This document shows, in pieces, positions 9,090 to 17,388 of a stretch of 46,351 nucleotides of DNA (position 1 is its first letter; each line of letters begins with the position of its first letter). The notes beneath the pieces are model-generated. The model searched no databases. It worked only from the letters and a program-made list of their open reading frames with translations, and had not been told where the DNA came from. The stretch covers positions 1-46,351 of the forward strand of contig CAJPUR010000010.1 in assembly GCA_905381055.1 (NCBI GenBank), given 5' to 3'. The DNA comes from an uncultured Flavobacteriaceae bacterium (GTDB lineage: Bacteria > Bacteroidota > Bacteroidia > Flavobacteriales > Flavobacteriaceae). Both the position numbers and the translations under genes were made by a program.

Positions 9090-9159
9090 TTTTATTTAAA
9101 ATAAATTATTAATTTCTTAAGTAAAATAATCCGTAATATTATATAATTATTTTTTTAAA

Positions 9160-9289
9160 ATGAAAAAATTTTTTCTAATAATTTTCATGAGATCAAAAAA
9201 GTATAGAACAACAATTTGAAAAAGTTCCCTATGATTCTAATAATCCATTGTATAAATTTGGAAAAGGATTAACATATGAAAGAAAATAA
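9160..9289 (+). pseudogene. Probable remnant of a GH3 glycosidase gene
   Basis: A start ATG at 9160 opens a signal-like peptide, MKKFFLIIF, that stops at 9219. In another frame, 9206-9289 encodes QQFEKVPYDSNNPLY then KFGKGLTYERK and a stop. The second piece resembles the junction before the C-terminal fibronectin-like domain of GH3 enzymes; compare SLYEFGFGLSYTNFKY in the intact GH3 at 17389. The simplest reading is a GH3 lipoprotein or secreted gene that lost its middle by deletion and frameshift, leaving both ends within 130 bases. The match is short and judged by eye, so it may be chance. Confidence 0.4.
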
Positions 9290-9292
9290 AGC

Positions 9293-9535
9293 ATGTATAT
9301 TTTAAGCGATACTGAAGAGATATTAGTTATAATAGTTGGTTTGTCTCTAGTGATTGGTTTATTAATCAAAAGCTATAGAGATTACAAATCAATGACTAAT
9401 GAATACAATATTAAAATGAGAAAAAAGGAAAATGATGAAAAGTATGTGAAAAATCTAATAAAGGAAATTAATGCAAAAAATGAACTGTTAAAAAAAACAG
9501 CTGAATTAATAAAAAAGAATAAATCAAATCAATAA
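9293..9535 (+). CDS. Small membrane protein with coiled-coil tail
   Basis: An 80-residue protein not matched to any family. Residues 1-8 are polar, 9-26 form one hydrophobic helix (ILVIIVGLSLVIGLLIK), and 35-80 are highly charged, rich in Lys, Glu and Asn with heptad-like spacing, suggesting a cytoplasmic coiled coil. The ATG at 9293 lies three bases after the stop of the GH3-like remnant. It may be a free-standing gene or one that used that gene's promoter. Confidence 0.55.
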   Translation: MYILSDTEEILVIIVGLSLVIGLLIKSYRDYKSMTNEYNIKMRKKENDEKYVKNLIKEINAKNELLKKTAELIKKNKSNQ

Positions 9536-9557
9536 ATTTGTATATACAATAATTGTT

Positions 9558-9704
9558 ATGGAATCAATTTCAGAAAATAACTCAATCAATGATCTTATAA
9601 GTCACTTAGATTTTATTTTAGATAACAAAAAATATATTGATTCTGTCCACAAAATTAAAATTATGACTGCACGTGAGATAATTTTAAAAATAATTTCAAA
9701 ATAA
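9558..9704 (+). CDS. Small hypothetical protein
   Basis: A 48-codon frame, beginning MESISENNSINDLISHLDF and ending IILKIISK, predicted as two or three amphipathic helices without a signal or membrane segment. It sits 22 bases after the preceding small gene and ends one base before the convergent GH16 stop. Tight packing on both sides supports a real gene, but nothing points to a function. Confidence 0.4.
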   Translation: MESISENNSINDLISHLDFILDNKKYIDSVHKIKIMTAREIILKIISK

Positions 9705-9705
9705 A

Positions 9706-10614
9706 CTATTTATAAACTCTCACATAATCTATTTCCATTGTGCCAAAATTAAAATCTTCATCAACTTTATTGCCCACAAAATTTCCTCCCATTGCAACAT
9801 TTAATACTATAAAGAAGGTTTGATTGTATGGAAAAATTGGTTGATTATTATAAGTGTAGACAGCAATATCATCTATATAAAAAGTTAATGTTTGATTATT
9901 CCATATTAAAGAATAAACATGAAATTCTTCAGTAACATTTTTTATATCATTTTTAACTGATGTAAAATAAACAGGATCTCCATTTTCATTAGCTCTATGA
10001 ACAGTAGTATGAATTCTGCCTTCTTTAAACCCATCATGCTCCATTATATCAATTTCTCCACATTGAGGCCAATCGACCTGATCAAAATTATCTCCTATCA
10101 TCCATATTGCAGGCCAAGTTCCTCCTCCTTTCGGAAGCTTCGCCCTAACCTCAATTTTACCATACATAAAACTAAATAAACCTTTAGAAACAATTCTTGC
10201 CGAAGTAAAATCTTTATTTAAATATTTCTCTCTTTTAGCAATTATTTTTAAGGTTCCATTTTCAACTAATAAATTATCAGTCCTATCAGTGTAGTATTGA
10301 AATTCATTATTCCACCAACTGCCATTATTTGGAGGAATTGTCTCTGCGTACCAATTCTTGTCACAAATTGCCCCATTCTGTTCAAACTCATCTGACCAAA
10401 TAAGTGTTTTTAAATCTCCATTAAAATTAGCATTTGGAATTTTTCCTGAACACCCCTGAACTTCATCCTCAGATACTGACTGAGAAATTTGCTGAATAAC
10501 AGGGACCGATTGAATTAAAGTATTATCTGAAATTGATTCATCGCTTTTACTACAGGAAATAATTAAAAAAAATAAACAAAGTTTTATTTTTTTTAAAAAA
10601 AATAATTTAAACAT
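9706..10614 (-). CDS. GH16 family endo-beta-glucanase (laminarinase-like) lipoprotein
   Basis: A 302-residue surface or periplasmic lipoprotein (lipobox IISC, Cys21). A polar linker (22-68) leads to a GH16 jelly roll (about 70-302). The active-site strand reads GEIDIMEHDG: Glu187 nucleophile, Asp189, Glu192 acid/base, with the extra Met of the beta-bulge that marks the laminarinase/agarase side of the family. WWNNEFQYYT, GKIEVRAKLPKGGGTWPAIWM and the final MEIDYVRVYK are typical. Beta-1,3-glucan (laminarin) is the most likely substrate. It diverges from a nucleoside transporter; the intact GH3 at 17389 could finish its oligosaccharides. Confidence 0.93.
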   Translation of the reverse strand: MFKLFFLKKIKLCLFFLIISCSKSDESISDNTLIQSVPVIQQISQSVSEDEVQGCSGKIPNANFNGDLKTLIWSDEFEQNGAICDKNWYAETIPPNNGSWWNNEFQYYTDRTDNLLVENGTLKIIAKREKYLNKDFTSARIVSKGLFSFMYGKIEVRAKLPKGGGTWPAIWMIGDNFDQVDWPQCGEIDIMEHDGFKEGRIHTTVHRANENGDPVYFTSVKNDIKNVTEEFHVYSLIWNNQTLTFYIDDIAVYTYNNQPIFPYNQTFFIVLNVAMGGNFVGNKVDEDFNFGTMEIDYVRVYK

Positions 10615-10730
10615 GATCCAAAAATTGAGTTAATTTAAAAAACTTAGGTTGCATAAATAAAAATTGTTGATACTATTTTTATTAAATTACATCAAATAGT
10701 TATAAACTGATAAGCTAATATTAAAAACAA

Positions 10731-12053
10731 ATGGAAATTACCCCTCATGAAGGCATTAACTTGACCTCAATTTTAAGAGGTATTTTAGGTTTATCTGTTT
10801 TGGTATTTTTATCTTTTTTACTAAGCTCAGACAAAAAAAATATTCCTTGGAAAACTGTTATAATTGGATTGACTGTCCAATTTATTCTTGGAATAAGTAT
10901 TTTGAAAGTTCCTATAATCAAGAATGTTTTTGAAAAAATAGCAAACACCTTTATTACAGTAATAGAATCAACAATTGAAGGCACATATTTTCTGTTTGGT
11001 TCGCTATTAAATAATGATAGTAACGAATATATTTTTGCTTTAAATGTTTTACCAGTAATAATATTTTTTTCGGCTTTAACTTCAATATTATATTATTATG
11101 GAATTATTCAAAAAACTGTAGGATTTTTCGCTTGGGGATTAAAAAATATTGTAAAAATTTCAGGTACAGAAAGCTTATCTCTTACCGGGAATATTTTTTT
11201 AGGTCAAACCGAAGCTCCCTTATTAATAAAAAAACATTTAAAAAAAATGCATTCTTCAGAAATTTATACTGTCATGGTTGGGGGTATGGCAACTGTAGCT
11301 GGTTCAGTTCTAGCAGGATATGTTGGTCTTTTGGGAGGTGAAGACCCTACTGAAAAACTAAAAGTAACTACTAACTTAATAGCTGCATCAGTAATGGCAG
11401 CTCCTGGGGCAGTTGCAATTGCAAAAATAATTATTCCAAGCCGAAATAGCTTAATTGATAAACAGATTAAAATTGATAATGAACAAAAAGACAATAATAT
11501 TCTTGATGCCATTTCAAATGGTACTATTCAGGGATTAAAATTAGCTTTTAATGTTGGAGCAATGCTACTTGTATTTATTGCCCTTTTAGCTTTATTAAAT
11601 AAAATATTATTTTTTATTGGTGACTTCACACAATTAAATGAATTAGTTGAGCAAAACACAATCTATAAGAATTTATCACTTGAATTTATATTAGGCTATA
11701 TTTTTGCTCCTTTAATGTGGATTATTGGAGTTGCTAAAGAGGATATGACATTAATGGGGCAACTTTTGGGAATTAAAATAGCTGCAAATGAATTTTTAGG
11801 TTATATACAGCTAAGTGAATTAAAAAATATATCTAGTGGTCTATATTTAACTTACCAAAAATCTATAATTATGGCCACATTTATGTTATGTGGATTTGCA
11901 AATTTTCAATCAATTGGTATTCAAATTGCTGGGATTGGATCACTTGCCCCAAACCACAGAAAAACCCTTTCAAATTATGGAGTCAGAGCCTTAGTAGGAG
12001 GAGCTATAGTCTCACTAATTTCTGCCTGTTTTGCAGGAATGATTTTAGGTTAA
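10731..12053 (+). CDS. Concentrative nucleoside transporter (CNT/NupC family)
   Basis: A 440-residue inner-membrane permease that imports nucleosides with Na+ or H+. Family signatures are plain: SGTESLSLTGNIFLGQTEAP (the substrate and ion site region), MVGGMATVAGSVLAGYV, and CGFANFQSIGIQIAGIGSLA near the C-terminus. About ten helices are predicted and the length is normal for bacterial CNTs. It diverges from the GH16 gene with 116 bases between starts, and ends ten bases from the convergent symporter. Coupling ion not determined from sequence; Na+ is usual in marine relatives. Confidence 0.93.
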   Translation: MEITPHEGINLTSILRGILGLSVLVFLSFLLSSDKKNIPWKTVIIGLTVQFILGISILKVPIIKNVFEKIANTFITVIESTIEGTYFLFGSLLNNDSNEYIFALNVLPVIIFFSALTSILYYYGIIQKTVGFFAWGLKNIVKISGTESLSLTGNIFLGQTEAPLLIKKHLKKMHSSEIYTVMVGGMATVAGSVLAGYVGLLGGEDPTEKLKVTTNLIAASVMAAPGAVAIAKIIIPSRNSLIDKQIKIDNEQKDNNILDAISNGTIQGLKLAFNVGAMLLVFIALLALLNKILFFIGDFTQLNELVEQNTIYKNLSLEFILGYIFAPLMWIIGVAKEDMTLMGQLLGIKIAANEFLGYIQLSELKNISSGLYLTYQKSIIMATFMLCGFANFQSIGIQIAGIGSLAPNHRKTLSNYGVRALVGGAIVSLISACFAGMILG

Positions 12054-12063
12054 TTTTTTAAAA

Positions 12064-13878
12064 TCACAAAACTGAATCTTTAATTCTCATCCAAGCTTTA
12101 TATAAAAAGTATCCTGAAAAAATTGATAAAAATGTAGTTGGAATTGCATAAGTCAATTCTGAATAAATCCAAAAGCCCGTTGCAAACATAATACTATATA
12201 TCATAATGCATCCTAAAATCATTGCTTTTATTCCTGAGGGTACAGTCCATTTCTGATCAGAATTAGAAATAATTTTCACATTATCAATTTCAGCCTGAGC
12301 AATAACTTTTTTCCATCCAGGGCCTCCTGGTTGTGTTTTTTTATAAAATCCCATTAATACATTTTTACTTTCTGGCTTAGTAATAAATGTTGCAAATAGC
12401 CAAATTAAGGTAGTAACTGCTACTACAAGAGGATATTCCATATAATCTTCAAAAAATCCATCTACAGGATTAAATAAAAAATTTCCTAATGGAGTTAATT
12501 TTAATGAAAGCGAAATAATTCCTGAGGCAAACATGGCTGTAATTTCACTCCATGCATTTATTCTCCACCAAAACCACCTTAAAATGAAAATCAAACCTGT
12601 ACCAGCTCCAAATACTAATAAAAGATTAAAAAGCTGTAAAGCATTTTGAAGTAAAAGGGCTAAAACTGCACTAAAAACCATTAAAATAACTGTAGAAATT
12701 CTTCCTACTGCAACTAATCTCTTTTCGGAAGCTTCAGGATTAATTTGTTGTTTATAAAAATCATATACAATATATGAAGAACCCCAATTTAACTGCGTAG
12801 AAATAGTACTCATATAAGCTGCAATTAATGAAGCTAATACTAATCCTAAAAGACCACTTGGGAGCATTGTTAACATCGCAGGGTAAGCTAAATCATTACC
12901 AAGTTTATCCTCTGATAAATTTGGAAATGCTTCTCTAATACTATCTAAATCAGGGAAAACAACTAATGAGGCTAATGCAACTATAATCCATGGCCATGGC
13001 CTCAGAGCATAGTGCATAATATTAAAAAAGAAAGTAGCACCAATTGCATGATTTCCATCTTTAGCTGCCAACATTCTCTGGGCAATATAACCTCCACCTC
13101 CAGGTTCAGCTCCTGGATACCAAGAGCTCCACCACTGGACAGCAAGGGGTATTATAAGTAAAGTTATTAATGCATTTTTATCTGATAGGTCAGGTAAAAT
13201 TGATAACTTATTTGAGATATTTTCATTACTAATTAATGAATTAATTCCCCCAACTTCTGGAATATTTACTAAATAAATAGCTGCTCCAATTGAGCCTACC
13301 ATAGCTAAAAAAAATAAAATAAAATCTGTATAAATTACTCCTTTAAATCCTCCAAGAGCACTAAAAATTACAGTAATTAATCCTGCTCCAATAACTGTTT
13401 GCCATGGCTCTAAGTTTAACATTATTCCACCAATCTTTATTGCAGCTAAGGTTACAGCAGACATAGTAATAACATTAAAAATAATTCCAAGATAAATGGC
13501 TCTAAACTTTCTAAGAAATTTAGCGGAAGCCCCTCCGTACCTTATTTGATAAAATTCTAAATCCGTATTAACATTAGATTTTCTCCACAGTTTGGCGTAA
13601 ACAAAAACAGTCAAAAGCCCAGTAAGAAGAAAAGCCCACCAAACCCAATTCCCTGAAACTCCATTTGTTCTAACAATATCAGTAACTAAATTTGGAGTAT
13701 CAGTTGAAAAAGTTGTCGCTACCATTGAAACCCCAAGAAGCCACCACGGCATATTTTTACCAGATAAAAAAAACTCAGAACTATTCCTGCCAGCTTTTTT
13801 TGATACATAAATTCCAATCCCTAGAGTAAGACTTAAAAAAAATATTATGATAAACCAATCAAGAAAAGAAAGATGCAT
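12064..13878 (-). CDS. Na+/solute symporter (SSS family)
   Basis: A 604-residue permease with about 14 helices. KKAGRNSSEFFLSGKNMPWW and the following GVSMVATTFSTDTPNL are the typical N-terminal SSS segment, and GGFKGVIYTDFILFFLAM is the conserved helix-5/6 region. It belongs to the long subgroup with an IRYGG motif after LEFYQ, found widely in marine Bacteroidota beside sugar, sialate or nucleoside genes. Its start is 96 bases from a divergent secreted-protein gene. The substrate is unknown. It is clearly different from the sugar-type SSS at 19710 and from the DUF4212-paired one at 2077. Confidence 0.9.
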   Translation of the reverse strand: MHLSFLDWFIIIFFLSLTLGIGIYVSKKAGRNSSEFFLSGKNMPWWLLGVSMVATTFSTDTPNLVTDIVRTNGVSGNWVWWAFLLTGLLTVFVYAKLWRKSNVNTDLEFYQIRYGGASAKFLRKFRAIYLGIIFNVITMSAVTLAAIKIGGIMLNLEPWQTVIGAGLITVIFSALGGFKGVIYTDFILFFLAMVGSIGAAIYLVNIPEVGGINSLISNENISNKLSILPDLSDKNALITLLIIPLAVQWWSSWYPGAEPGGGGYIAQRMLAAKDGNHAIGATFFFNIMHYALRPWPWIIVALASLVVFPDLDSIREAFPNLSEDKLGNDLAYPAMLTMLPSGLLGLVLASLIAAYMSTISTQLNWGSSYIVYDFYKQQINPEASEKRLVAVGRISTVILMVFSAVLALLLQNALQLFNLLLVFGAGTGLIFILRWFWWRINAWSEITAMFASGIISLSLKLTPLGNFLFNPVDGFFEDYMEYPLVVAVTTLIWLFATFITKPESKNVLMGFYKKTQPGGPGWKKVIAQAEIDNVKIISNSDQKWTVPSGIKAMILGCIMIYSIMFATGFWIYSELTYAIPTTFLSIFSGYFLYKAWMRIKDSVL

Positions 13879-13974
13879 TTATTTATATTTCTAGCAATAT
13901 AGTGATTTTTAAAACTTATTATATTAGTCTTTTTACAATTATTTTTTGTCCTTAAATTAGCATATATTCATATA

Positions 13975-14652
13975 ATGAAAAAAAGAATAAAGTCTAATAA
14001 TATAATTTTCTTTTCTCTTGTATTATCATTTCAACTCAATATAGGGTTTATTAATTTTTCTTATTCACAAGTTGAATTTTCGCCAAACTTTTTTTCAACT
14101 GAAAAAAATGAAAATAATTTTTTAAGTCCTGCCAAAAAACCTTCTTTATTAGGTGAAGACTTCTTAAAATCAAAACCTTTAGATATTACTGATCCGGATA
14201 CCAAATATGACTCTCCAAACTTAAAAATGGATTTAGACGATGATTATATTAACCCAGGAGATTATTACCTTTCAAGACTAAAAAGTGGGGAAAACAAGAA
14301 AAACCCCAATAGTTACAATAAAAACCAATTTTTAGGAGATTTTAGAAATAATGGTGAGTTTGTCGAAATTATTTTTAGAGATCATGAATACCCTGATGGA
14401 GATAGAGTTCAAATTCTAGTAAATGACAATATCATTGTTTCAAATGTCTTACTTGAAGAAAACTTTAAAGGATTGAAATTCAAACTTAATTCCGGATTTA
14501 ATAAAATTGATTTTCTAGCTCTAAATCAAGGTGAAAGTGGACCTAATACTGCCGAGGTTAGAGTTTTTGATGATAATAATACTATAATTACATCTAATAA
14601 ATGGAATTTAGCTACAGGTGTAAGGGCTACATTAATTGTAATAAAAAAATGA
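13975..14652 (+). CDS. Conserved flavobacterial secreted protein
   Basis: A 225-residue secreted protein: signal peptide 1-31 (ending YSQ), a disordered, Asn/Pro/Lys-rich middle (about 32-115), and a compact C-terminal beta domain (116-225) with GEFVEIIFRDHEYPDGDRVQ, ALNQGESGPNTAEVRVFDD and NLATGVRATLIVIKK. I recall this C-terminal domain as strongly conserved in Flavobacteriia and annotated only as hypothetical. It looks like an all-beta, jelly-roll or Ig-like binding module. It precedes the AtoE-type transporter gene by 18 bases and may be co-transcribed with it. Confidence 0.7.
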   Translation: MKKRIKSNNIIFFSLVLSFQLNIGFINFSYSQVEFSPNFFSTEKNENNFLSPAKKPSLLGEDFLKSKPLDITDPDTKYDSPNLKMDLDDDYINPGDYYLSRLKSGENKKNPNSYNKNQFLGDFRNNGEFVEIIFRDHEYPDGDRVQILVNDNIIVSNVLLEENFKGLKFKLNSGFNKIDFLALNQGESGPNTAEVRVFDDNNTIITSNKWNLATGVRATLIVIKK

Positions 14653-14670
14653 TTTTTAAATTTTTTTCTT

Positions 14671-16068
14671 ATGCTGACTAAAATTGGAGAAAGGTTCACA
14701 GACCTTTTCAAAAAAAATATGCCCGATTCATTTGTTTTTGCAATAATTCTTACATTTTTAGTTGCAATAATTTCTAAATTAAGTTTAGATGCTAGCTTTA
14801 TTCAAATTATTGATTCCTGGTATAAAGGGTTTTGGATGCTTTTAGAATTTGGAATGCAGATGGTACTTTTAATAGTTACTGGTTATACAATTGCTATTTC
14901 GCCATTTATAAAAAATCAAATTGATAAGTTGACAAAAATTATTAATACTCCAAACCAAGTTTATATACTTGTTAGTATTTTTGGAATATCTGTATCCATT
15001 ATTAGCTGGGGATGGATTGTAATTGCTGCTGTACTTGGTAGAGAGCTAGCTTTAAGAGTAAAAGGTGTTCACTACCCTTATCTTATTGCTTGCACATATT
15101 TTGCTAATGGTGCATGGGTGACAGGTTTATCTAGCTCTATTCCTCTTCTTTTAAACACCGAAAATAATTATTTAATAAAGTCTGAAATATTAGAAACTAT
15201 TATTCCCACTTCAATAACCCTTACATCTCCACTTAATTTTTCATTGATGCTAGTTTACTTAATTTTTGGTCCAATTTTACTTTTTATTTTAAGGCCTAGA
15301 AAAAATGATGGATATGAAATAAAAGACTTGTTAGAAAACAAAAAATTACAAAAAGAAATTTCAATTAAAAATGAAGCTGAAAAACTTCGCCTTCCTTTTT
15401 TTGCAATTTCAGATAAATTAAACAACAATTTTATTTTGGTATTAATAATCTCTTTTATGGGGTTAAGCTATATAATTCGGCATTTTTATTTAAATGGGTT
15501 TGACCTTAATTTAAATATAATGATCTTCATTTTTTTAATTCTAGGACTTTTTTTGCACAAAACCCCAATCAGATATGGAATTGCTATGAGGAAAACCAGC
15601 AGCAATGTATCAAGTATTTTGTTTCAATTTCCATTCTATGCTGGTATTATGGGTATAATGATTCATACTGGATTAGGGGAAAAATTAGCGCTTTTTATAT
15701 CAGAAACGGCAACAATAAATACCTATGCTTTTTTTTCATTCGTTATAGGAGGAATTGTTAATTTTGCTATTCCATCAGGAGGAGGTGAATTTGCAGTTAT
15801 AGGCCCAAGTATATTAGAAGCAGTTAAAACAATTGGACAAGACTTCAACAATCAAGAAATTATAAAAATGCTATCTAGAGCTTCTCTATCTATTGCTTAT
15901 GGTGAGACACTTACTAATCTTTTACAACCTTTTTATTTAATGCTTATCTTACCGGTAATGGGAGCTGGTATTAATATCCAAGCAAGAGATGTTATGGGTT
16001 TTCTTGTAATTCCTTTTTTATTATTTTTTGTGATAATGAGCCTTCTTATAACTTTTGTTCCAATATAA
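14671..16068 (+). CDS. atoE: Short-chain fatty acid transporter, AtoE family
   Basis: A 465-residue inner-membrane protein of the AtoE/SCFA_trans family, proposed to import short-chain fatty acids such as butyrate or acetoacetate. The N-terminus (LTKIGERFTDLFKKNMPDSF), SWGWIVIAAVLGRELA, FAIPSGGGEFAVIGP and SIAYGETLTNLLQPF are characteristic. About 12 helices; length normal. The start is 18 bases after the secreted protein gene. No acetoacetate-metabolism genes adjoin it, so the substrate could be another small carboxylate. Confidence 0.88.
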   Translation: MLTKIGERFTDLFKKNMPDSFVFAIILTFLVAIISKLSLDASFIQIIDSWYKGFWMLLEFGMQMVLLIVTGYTIAISPFIKNQIDKLTKIINTPNQVYILVSIFGISVSIISWGWIVIAAVLGRELALRVKGVHYPYLIACTYFANGAWVTGLSSSIPLLLNTENNYLIKSEILETIIPTSITLTSPLNFSLMLVYLIFGPILLFILRPRKNDGYEIKDLLENKKLQKEISIKNEAEKLRLPFFAISDKLNNNFILVLIISFMGLSYIIRHFYLNGFDLNLNIMIFIFLILGLFLHKTPIRYGIAMRKTSSNVSSILFQFPFYAGIMGIMIHTGLGEKLALFISETATINTYAFFSFVIGGIVNFAIPSGGGEFAVIGPSILEAVKTIGQDFNNQEIIKMLSRASLSIAYGETLTNLLQPFYLMLILPVMGAGINIQARDVMGFLVIPFLLFFVIMSLLITFVPI

Positions 16069-16153
16069 TTTTATAAACAAGATTGTTGATAAATTTAAAA
16101 TAATCTAACCTGATTTTAACCCAATTATACGATAGTCTTATTAACTTTAAAAC

Positions 16154-16813
16154 ATGCTCAAATCAGTTATTTTTGATATGGATGGAACAATTGTTGACAG
16201 CCTACCTTATCACAAAAAATCATGGCAATTATTTTCAAGAAAACACCCAATAAAAAATTTTGAAAAATTATTGTTACAAAAAAAAGGAGGGACTATAAAT
16301 GAGATTATGAGATATATGTTAGGAAAAGAAAAAAGTGAAGTTGAAATTGAAAAACTTGGAGAATTAAAAGAGTCATTATTTAGAAAAATTTATTCAGATA
16401 AAATTCACCCTATAAAAGGTTTTATTGATTTTTTAAAAATTCTTAAAAAGAATAAAATAATAATAAATTTAGCATCAAATGGAGGTCATGAAAATATAAA
16501 GTTTGTAATGAAAAAATTAAATTGTAATAAGTATTTCAAATTTATAATTGGAGGTGAAGATGTTAAAAGTGGAAAACCAAATCCAGAGATGTTTTTACGT
16601 GTCATGAAACTTTCCTCATTAAAACCTGATGAATGCTTGATTTTTGAAGATTCAATTGAAGGAGTAAAGGCTGGAATAACAGCAGGTTGTAATGTTGTTG
16701 GAGTTACCACCTCACATAGATCAAAAAAACTTCTTTCTCTTGGCTGTAGCTATACAATTGATAATTACAAAAATATTAATCTATTAAATCAGATAATAAA
16801 TTCTTATGAATAG
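16154..16813 (+). CDS. HAD superfamily hydrolase, beta-phosphoglucomutase-like
   Basis: A 219-residue cytosolic HAD enzyme. Motif I DMDGT contains Asp8 (nucleophile) and Asp10 (acid/base); an alpha-helical cap follows (about 15-90); motif II is LASNG; Lys occurs in KSGKPNPEMF; motif III/IV is IFEDSIEGVKAG. This set fits the beta-phosphoglucomutase / sugar-phosphatase (YcjU-, GS1-like) subgroup. It probably dephosphorylates or isomerises a sugar phosphate. It stands between the AtoE gene (85-base gap) and the YkuK-like gene (28-base gap), perhaps co-transcribed with the latter. Confidence 0.88.
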   Translation: MLKSVIFDMDGTIVDSLPYHKKSWQLFSRKHPIKNFEKLLLQKKGGTINEIMRYMLGKEKSEVEIEKLGELKESLFRKIYSDKIHPIKGFIDFLKILKKNKIIINLASNGGHENIKFVMKKLNCNKYFKFIIGGEDVKSGKPNPEMFLRVMKLSSLKPDECLIFEDSIEGVKAGITAGCNVVGVTTSHRSKKLLSLGCSYTIDNYKNINLLNQIINSYE

Positions 16814-16841
16814 TTACTTTTTTAAAAATACCTCTTAATTT

Positions 16842-17306
16842 ATGGCCTTATCAAATTTTTTTATAGACATAAAAGGGAACAAAGTTGATCCTGTAATTCA
16901 TACACAAAAAATTTTAAGTAAAAACCCTTTTGTTTCAATACACATCGGAACAGATTCACAAAGCAGAGCAAAAAAAACACAATTTGCAACAGTAATTGCC
17001 TACAGATACGGAAATAGAGGTGTGCATTATATACTTTCAAAAGTTGGTTTTCCCAAAATCAAAGATCTATGGACAAGACTTTGGAAAGAAGCAGAAATGA
17101 GTATTAATGTCTCCGAGCTGATAACTAACTCACTAAATATTTCTGTTGAAATAGATATGGACTATAATGAAGATAATAATTTTAAATCTAATAAATTAGT
17201 CGCTGCAACTAAAGGATGGGCCAATTCCCTTGGTTATAAAGTTAATGTTAAACCAAATATTCAAATTGCAACTAAAGCTGCAGACCACCATTGTAAAAAG
17301 TTTTGA
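16842..17306 (+). CDS. YkuK-like protein (DUF458, RNase H-like fold)
   Basis: A 154-residue cytosolic protein of the DUF458/YkuK family. IHIGTDSQSR (34-43, with Asp38) is the conserved first strand, followed by FATVIAYRYGNRGVHYILSK, a second acidic strand VEIDMDYN and the C-terminal AADHHCK motif. The fold is predicted to be RNase H-like with the acidic residues and His positioned as a metal site, but the family has no settled biochemical role. No signal or membrane segment. Normal family length. Confidence 0.85.
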   Translation: MALSNFFIDIKGNKVDPVIHTQKILSKNPFVSIHIGTDSQSRAKKTQFATVIAYRYGNRGVHYILSKVGFPKIKDLWTRLWKEAEMSINVSELITNSLNISVEIDMDYNEDNNFKSNKLVAATKGWANSLGYKVNVKPNIQIATKAADHHCKKF

Positions 17307-17388
17307 ATTTTTTTAAAATTATATTTTAAATATATAATTAGGTTTTGTCAATAGTCTATATTTACAAAAAATTAAACCTGAATTAATC

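Noticed and set aside
17343..17364. TTTTG and TATATTTA before the GH3 gene as a promoter
   Set aside because: The last base of the -7 element is wrong and the spacing between the elements is only about nine bases instead of about 18.
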